From positions 1 through 64,000 of the forward strand of contig MU266467.1 in assembly GCA_021014945.1 (NCBI GenBank): 64,000 bases of DNA, written 5' to 3'. The notes beneath the pieces are model-generated. The model worked only from the letters and a program-made list of their open reading frames with translations, did not search any database and was not told the DNA's origin. Below, piece by piece: positions 58,219 to 64,000 of the stretch. The first letter of the stretch is position 1; each line of letters begins with the position of its first letter. This stretch comes from Leucogyrophana mollusca (taxonomy: Eukaryota > Basidiomycota > Agaricomycetes > Boletales). Made by a program: the position numbers and the translations under genes.

Positions 58219-60498
58219 ATGTCTAGCGGACAAGCCGCCGAGCTATTTCGGCATCTCCCCCTCAGCCTCGTCGTCGGGGGGTTGCTGGTGATTTTGGCCC
58301 TCGTGATAGGGCTTTCACCCCGAAAGAACCCGGGCGGCCTCCCGTTTCCTCCTGGTCCTCCGCGTATCCCGTTTCTGGGCAATGTGCTCGCCGTCAAAAT
58401 GAACAATATTCGACCATGGCTCACATACACAGAGTGGGGCAAGAAATACGGCAAGTCAGATGGGCTATCAGATCATAAATACGTCTTACATTTCCATAGG
58501 GGATATTGTCTACTCTCGTATCCTTGGCCAGCACTATATCATCATCAACTCTGCTGAGGTGGCGAAGGCTCTCTTGGCTCAGCGATACTGGATTTATTCC
58601 GATAGACCCGGTGTTGCCACTTACAACCTGTGAGTTTCTTGAAGCTCTTATTAAAAAAATTACACTTATGTACCGTCATGCGTATGTATATTTTATATAT
58701 AGCTTCGGGCTAGGCAAAATTACCATTGCTTTGGGGCACAATGACCAGTGGCGGCTTCATCGCAGACTGTTTCATCAGACTTTACGACCAGAGGCTATGG
58801 TCCGATACCAAGATTTGCAGTTGCAGAAGGCTCGCGAGCTGATTGTCAACATTCTCGAAGAAAAGAATCCCCTCGCTGGACCCGAAAACCACTTCAACAC
58901 GTATGTTCGTCGTACGGCCACGTTATACGCGTGCTAACCTACGCTATTGTAGCTTTTCGGCGTCTGTTATCCTGTCGATCGTATACGGCTACGATGCCAA
59001 ACAGCTCGATGATCCAGTTGTGATAGGGGTTTGGAAGCTGTTGACCACATTCTCCGACGAATTATATGCAGAACGAGCGGCGCTCCTGTCAGCCTTCCCG
59101 TCGCGTGAGTGCACCTGTTACTTCCCAACAAGGACTTCGCTTAACCGTAACCTGTCGTATAGTCGCAAGCCTTCCTGCGTGGCTCCCTGGCATGGGCTTC
59201 AAACGCAAGGGGCTCGTCTGTCAACGGCTCATGGACGAAGTTGCAGGGATACCATTCGATCATGTCAAGGAGCAGGTGGTACGTCTCTCCTGTTTGATTT
59301 TAACCAAGAGTGTGACTGATCCATTCTGGAACAGGCTTCCGGAGTCGCTCCGTCTTCAATGGTCGCTGATTTCCTTCAAGACGAAAGCAAGAAACTTGTC
59401 GACGGTGGTCAATGGCAGGCACTCGAAGACGAAATGAAGATGGTCGGAGCTAGTGTAGCCCTAGGTAAGATTGAAATTAATTTTGGTATTTAGGACTCAC
59501 CCAATTGCTTATCATCGCGGGCTAGGTGGTGCTGAGACCGTAAGTTCTTTTTTCCTTGGGGCATCCTCTGAATCTCATGGTCATTACTTAGGTCTCTTCT
59601 ACACTTCTCTCGCTTATCTTGGCACTGTTACTCTATCCGGAAGTCCAAAAGAAGGCTTGCGCCGAGATAGATGCTGTTGTGGGACCTGATAGGCTACCAT
59701 CTTTTGAGGACCGACCTTCATTGCCATACATCGAAGCTATCCTCCGTGAAATCATGAGATGGAATCCCGTCGGTCCTTTGGGTACGATCTTGCACGCTTT
59801 CTGCTGCACCCGATGCTGATACGGTTGAAGGCGTCCCGCATTCTACCAATACCAGTGATATCTACAAAGGCTATTATATCCCGAAAGGTGTGGAGTCTCA
59901 ATTTCGTCTAATACCGCCACTGACATAGGACTAGGATCAATTGTGATTTATAACGTATGGTGAGGAGCCCCTGGGACTCTGCTTTACCTTTGTGCTGACT
60001 CTATCTGAATATACCAGGGGTATGTCGCGGGCCACTTCCGATCCTTGTGACCCTGTCCACTTCAACCCTGACCGGCACTTCCTACCCAACGGGGAACTCT
60101 CTTCTGAGCACGTATACACCAACAATCCCGGTTTTGGATTCGGGCGGAGAGCCTGGTCAGCTGAATCGTCGTCTTTGTGTTTCCGTGCCTAACTGCGCTC
60201 TTATGCCAGCCCCGGCAGATTCTTTGCAGAGACATCGACGTGGGCCGGTGTCGTTACGATGTTAGCAACTTTGCACTTTGAGAAAGCAAAAGATGCACAA
60301 GGACGGGACGTTGAAGTGCGTAATGAATTCACGACCGGGATCACTCTGTGCGTTAAATCCCTTGCTGGTAAACCACCCTGTAAAACACTGAATCGTCATC
60401 ATTGCAGCCATCCGGTACCGTTCCGGTGTTCCATCAAAGTTCGGTCCGCCGAACGGGAGGGGGAAATCCGCGCGCTTGTGGATCCCTCCCAGTTTTGA
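58219..60498 (+). CDS. Cytochrome P450 monooxygenase
   Basis: About 500 residues. It starts MSSGQAAELF, then has a membrane anchor SLVVGGLLVILALVIGL and the hinge GGLPFPPGPPRIPFLGN. Marks in order: PWLTYTEWGKKYG, the helix C WRLHRRLFHQTLRPE, VILSIVYGYD, and the I-helix ALGGAETVSSTLLSL, whose GAET comes from the 14-base microexon 59526-59539. Then follow ExxR in REIMRW and FNPDRHF. The heme loop FGFGRRACPGRFF is restored only by an intron with a rare gtcagc donor right at the Cys (about 60153-60212); without it the frame reads ...RRAW and stops at once. A last intron leads to HPVPFRCSIKVRSAER and TGA at 60496-60498. It belongs to the same local family as the P450 at 36470. Substrate unknown. 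Confidence 0.88.
59526..59539 (+). other. 14-base microexon in the P450 I-helix
   Basis: GTGGTGCTGAGACC lies between an acceptor gctag and a donor gtaagt. It supplies the conserved G-[AG]-E-T oxygen-binding motif of the I-helix. Confidence 0.85.
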
Positions 60499-60929
60499 AT
60501 GTTTTGCATGTTTTTTCCACACGTTATCGGGACTCTCGGCGTCACATCCGCTCTCCGGCGTTAACACTCGTTCCAGTACCTATCGCTTCCGCATCCTATC
60601 GTTTCTGTGTTCAAATCTTTCCATATCGTATCGCTCTCTTAAGTGTCCTTTCACACATCGTGCTTGGCTACCTGCTGGGCGCGGGTGCGGAGAAAATTCC
60701 TGTGCAAAGATCTGTTTTGTTGCTTTAGTGTAGGAGTAGCCAACCCGAATGATAGTTGCTTTCACTCGTGCTCAGATTGGGGTGTTCAAGATGTACAGTT
60801 GCGTTTCTAAGTATGGACATTCAGAGACATTTAAAGTCTGCACGGCTGTATGTACTTTCTTCTGAATTCGAAAGGTCCGACTAAGACTAATGGGAGGCTG
60901 GCGCAGCTGGAGTGCTCTATATTGCTGTC
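60499..60929. other. Intergenic, convergent 3' regions
   Basis: Between the ends of the P450 and the phosphate carrier. Nothing recognisable. Confidence 0.45.
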
Positions 60930-62302
60930 TCAGCGTGTAACGTTGTCCTCTTTGTGAATCTCCAGTCCTGGCGGAGCGCCCAATGCTACACGCAATTAAT
61001 GGTTTAGCAAGAGTCCTCAGCCCATGAACCGGAGTACTCACCATCCTTGATACCTCCGTACAACAGGAACTGACCAGAGACAAGGCCGGCCGTCATGATC
61101 ATCCTTGGTCCAAGACCTGCAAAGAGTCCACGGAAGCCTGCCTCGCGCGCGAGAACGACAAGTCGATGTGGCATAGAACCCGTTGGACCGTGTCCCTTAT
61201 TTATTTGACTCAGCAGGGTATCGGCCGGCTGTGATTGAATACCGCGTCATTATGACTGCGCAACATGTTAAAATATACACGAAAACGTACATGACTGAGA
61301 ATGGCAGCTGCAAATCCAGCGATGACTCCGCTCCCAAGCTGGAGGCCAAATTTGCTGGTACCAGAAAGATTGCGACGCGTTTCCTCCGACATGGAACGAA
61401 AGGCAAGCTCATGGCAAAATTCGTTGACAGTAAATTGCCCGATGGCATATGGTATTTGCCTTTCGGCGGTTAAACGTTAACATCTTATACCATTACCTGG
61501 GAGGAGACAAGTGACTAACTTGCATAAAATGGGGAGGAATCCCGCGTAAAGCTCGCGCAGACCGCCTTCGCGAGCGAGGCGAGTGAATCCGGTGACAAGC
61601 CCAGTGGCATAATTTCGCTGCGAGACGAGCCGGATACGAGTAGCCTCTAGGGGCGTTAAAAGTATATCCGCAAAGAATCTTTATGCAGACCAAGAGAGTA
61701 TTAAATAGGCACAGGATAAGGGTGTGTTCAAGCCGCTTACTCTGCGATGCTAGCGGAACCAAGATAGATTGCCGTGCGGTATTTGATGGCTGCTTCCTGG
61801 CTGCCCGCGAGTTCTACACTTTTCTTCTTCCAATACTCGTAGCCTGCGAACTTGGCTCCACCTTGCACGAGATAGCCGACGGCTGTGGGCCCGAATCCCG
61901 TCAAGAGGGCCTTGGGTCCTTCTGATGCGATAACATGGCGCGTCCCGGAGACAATGGACATACGCTTGAAGGCAGGATCGATCTGAATCCGCGTCTTAAC
62001 GACGTCGATTGCTGTCAGCGGCCAGTGAGTGAGGGGATGACAGAAGGGGTGAGATTATTCACGCGTCATAGCTCCATGTGTTACGCTGGTGAAAGTTTAG
62101 CACACTGACACAAAACGCAGCTTCGTAGACATACGTGGCGCATAACGCTCCTGTAAAGATACCATGGCACGGGTGAGCGAGATGGAGCACAAATACATCC
62201 ACTGCCTCGAATCCTCATACCTGCAAGGAAAAACGCAGAGTAGTCCTTGGGGGTAAACTGGGGGGTTTCTACTGAAGAGGCACGTTTCTTATCGCTCGCC
62301 AT
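60930..62302 (-). CDS. Mitochondrial phosphate carrier
   Basis: SLC25-family carrier of the inner mitochondrial membrane that imports phosphate (yeast Mir1/Pic2 type). It starts [20 protein letters not shown], then SAFFLAGALCAT. A 23-base microexon (62063-62085) gives VTHGAMT and completes the first signature [11 protein letters not shown]. Next come [24 protein letters not shown], typical of phosphate carriers, the second signature [14 protein letters not shown], and [19 protein letters not shown] over an intron. The third repeat has [17 protein letters not shown]. The end is [24 protein letters not shown] at 60930-60932. About 310-320 residues, normal for the family. It is divergent from the ABM-fold gene. 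Confidence 0.92.
62063..62085 (-). other. 23-base microexon in the phosphate carrier
   Basis: An exon between an acceptor caccag and a donor gtgaat on the minus strand. With its neighbours it reads ATVTHGAMTPIDVVKTR, which restores the Pro of the carrier signature; skipping it breaks the frame. Confidence 0.85.
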
Positions 62303-62336
62303 GGTGGATGGAATATAAGCGCCAGATGCCACATTG

Positions 62337-62343
62337 CTTTATA
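62337..62343 (-). promoter_or_regulatory. TATA-like box of the phosphate carrier
   Basis: TATAAAG on the minus strand, 35 bases upstream of the ATG at 62302. Confidence 0.4.
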
Positions 62344-62582
62344 GTCTTCCCGTACGACCCGGCGATGTAAGGCGTTGGTGTACAAGTGTGACGTCAAATG
62401 AACCACCCACTGGGGATTTACAGGCTCGAAAAGCAATCGAACCGAGCCGCCGGCAAACGCCGAAGTCACTTGTCTCTCTCCATCTGAGTCTCTCACCACC
62501 ATCCCATACATATATCTGAAGGCTTTGAAACAGCTATGGGAAATATCGAATAGGTGCTGATCTCTTATCATCCCATCTTACC

Positions 62583-63361
62583 ATGCCGTCTGTTGCTGAG
62601 ATAACGTACTTTGAGGCCTCCGAGGCGTACAAAGCCGATGAGTCTACCCTCAGCGGGCCTCTCGAAACCCTGAGCAAGACGGAGGGTCTGAATAGGTTAG
62701 TTGACCCTAGTTTATGGAACGTTGGTCGACATTTTGATCGATGTGACGATTCAAGCTCATACGTTGGATATGAAACCGAAGACCCCAACGTGCTTTTCTG
62801 GGTCAATGGTCAGTATAATCAGGTCAGATCTAGTCTGTGTGGGCCCTGACCCGGTGTATCCTGCAAAGACTGGACCTCCAAGGCCGCCCACGATGCGCTC
62901 GTGAAATCCGATATCTACCCCTCTGTAGTCGCTGCTTCCCGTCCGGCTTTCGCTTCTCAGCCCACTGCGAGCTACGTCGAGTTTCACGACACAGTTGGGC
63001 CTTTCTCGGCTCCCGCGACTGAATTCGTGACTTTCACCCTTAACAAGGGCCAGACTATCGACAAGCTCGAACCATTGGTTGCTCAGCTGAAAGCACAGCT
63101 GGTAGGCACTCCGAAATTCCATGGTGCAAGCTGGGCTCCGGTGATTGGCAAGCCTGATGTCTATTTCGGGATTCTCGGATGGGACAGTGTCCAGGTGAGC
63201 CATCAGACTTGGGAGCAGACCCTAAGGATGCTAATACGCTTAACCCACAGGCACACTGGGATGCGGTCTCAGGCGGCCCCTTGAAGGCCACCATCGACCA
63301 AGTTAAAGAAATAGCGACTCTCTGGCTCGTGCACGCGCACTTGAAGAAGGTTTCCGTATGA
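62583..63361 (+). CDS. ABM / dimeric alpha-beta barrel fold protein
   Basis: About 200 residues. The first half reads ITYFEASEAYKADESTL, then YVGYETEDPNVLFWVND and WTSKAAHDALVKSDIYP, the pattern of an antibiotic-biosynthesis-monooxygenase-like ferredoxin fold (a strand, a helix, and a W.....H motif). The second half repeats the layout: EFVTFTLNKGQTIDKLE, then VYFGILGWDSVQAHWDA. So it may be two fused ABM-like repeats. Introns are at about 62696-62752, 62811-62870 and 63196-63251. It ends LVHAHLKKVSV, TGA at 63359-63361. ABM-fold proteins are mostly small enzymes or binding proteins of unknown role. It is divergent from the phosphate carrier, with 280 bases between the ATGs. Confidence 0.72.
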
Positions 63362-64000
63362 GCCTCTTTGGCGCACAGAAGTAGTCCTTTCGATGTAACG
63401 ATATCAATATTTGTACGATGACCGCAGTTTTGTTGTTCACTATCATTTCCGGTGACAAGTCTGTTGAACTGGGTGTCGCTTTGGGTCCCCCATCTATCCA
63501 CCTATCCATCCTTTAACCCTGGGCTGCAGTGAGTCTCTTTGCCCCCTCTTACTGAGCCACCGCTGATAATGATATAGCTTCATTGATCGCCACTGAAAGA
63601 GTGGAATATGTCCGAGTATGCTCTCTTCGCTAGCGCCGGATTTCACAGTTCATGTCGTGTGTTCCGAATTTCGGCCTGCCTCGGCGGCGCTGTTGAGAGT
63701 TTGCTGCCTTCGGCCCACAATAGCGTGCCAATGTAGCAAACAGGAACCGATCACGCCGTGAGGTAGCTCGAAGCACCAAAAGCCGTTCGGTGCGCGTCCC
63801 TGGGATTCCGTTCCAATACCAGCTCGTGGTTTCCTGTTGAGTGTTCTGAATCATCTCACAAACGAAGCTCATATATATCAAGGGACTATTTGAGCGATGC
63901 TGTGTGCTATGTGGAAACCAACAGCGACGAGAACTTGACTGACGGACACCACGAGTTGTATAAATAACTTGATCACCGAGCAATTCTCAACCACGGGTCA
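63362..64000. other. Intergenic to window end
   Basis: No gene recognised. The 3' flank of the ABM-fold gene is here; nothing further is supported. Confidence 0.45.

Noticed and set aside
60047..60265. Dead P450 because the frame stops before the heme Cys
   Set aside because: An intron with a gtcagc donor restores CPGRFF and the remaining C-terminus in frame.

Overview
The window is nuclear DNA from a basidiomycete fungus, most likely an Agaricomycete. Genes are close together on both strands, and most are cut by many GT-AG introns of about 45-60 bases, often with very small exons. Several families are typical of these fungi: a DUF6593 protein, a FunK1-type kinase remnant, cytochrome P450s, Zn(II)2Cys6 proteins and a small secreted Cys protein. 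No species can be named from the sequence alone. Exon structures were joined by hand from splice sites and protein family expectation, so gene ends are firmer than some internal junctions.

Layout. 1-6 kb: a DUF6593 gene, a coiled-coil/disordered gene followed by a decayed tandem repeat, and an AN1 zinc-finger gene that ends in a CaaX box. 6.4-13.3 kb: a full-length MRP-type ABC transporter. 13.6-22.4 kb: housekeeping genes, mostly in divergent pairs: HAD phosphatase/phosphoglycerate-mutase-like protein, mitochondrial bL35/UFD2 ubiquitin E4, then EAF7 of NuA4. 22.6-28.3 kb: a FunK1 kinase fragment, a long disordered membrane protein and a secreted Cys protein. 29.5-34.1 kb: an AidB-like acyl-CoA dehydrogenase, the proteasome chaperone NAS2, and the thiazole synthase THI4. 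35-41.3 kb: a P450 pseudogene, an intact P450 and chorismate mutase ARO7. 41.7-50 kb: two septin paralogues and a Zn(II)2Cys6 gene, all on the minus strand. 51.3-55.8 kb: dihydroxy-acid dehydratase ILV3 and RIO1 kinase. 56-63.4 kb: a small membrane protein, a second P450, the mitochondrial phosphate carrier and an ABM-fold protein.

The most unusual locus is 41.7-50 kb. One septin gene (41716-43862) ends just after the septin C-terminal helix. Its tandem paralogue (44423-47375) reads on without a stop from the same helix into a disordered linker and two Zn(II)2Cys6 clusters, apparently a septin GTPase fused to a double zinc-cluster DNA-binding module. A third gene (48000-49959) next to it carries one more Zn(II)2Cys6 cluster, also placed far from the N-terminus. 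The second theme is microexons: exons of 8, 14, 15, 15, 23 and 23 bases are needed to rebuild conserved motifs in five genes. Amino-acid and cofactor pathways are represented by ILV3 (branched-chain), ARO7 (Phe/Tyr) and THI4 (thiamine); ILV3 has a TGACTCA general-control site just upstream.
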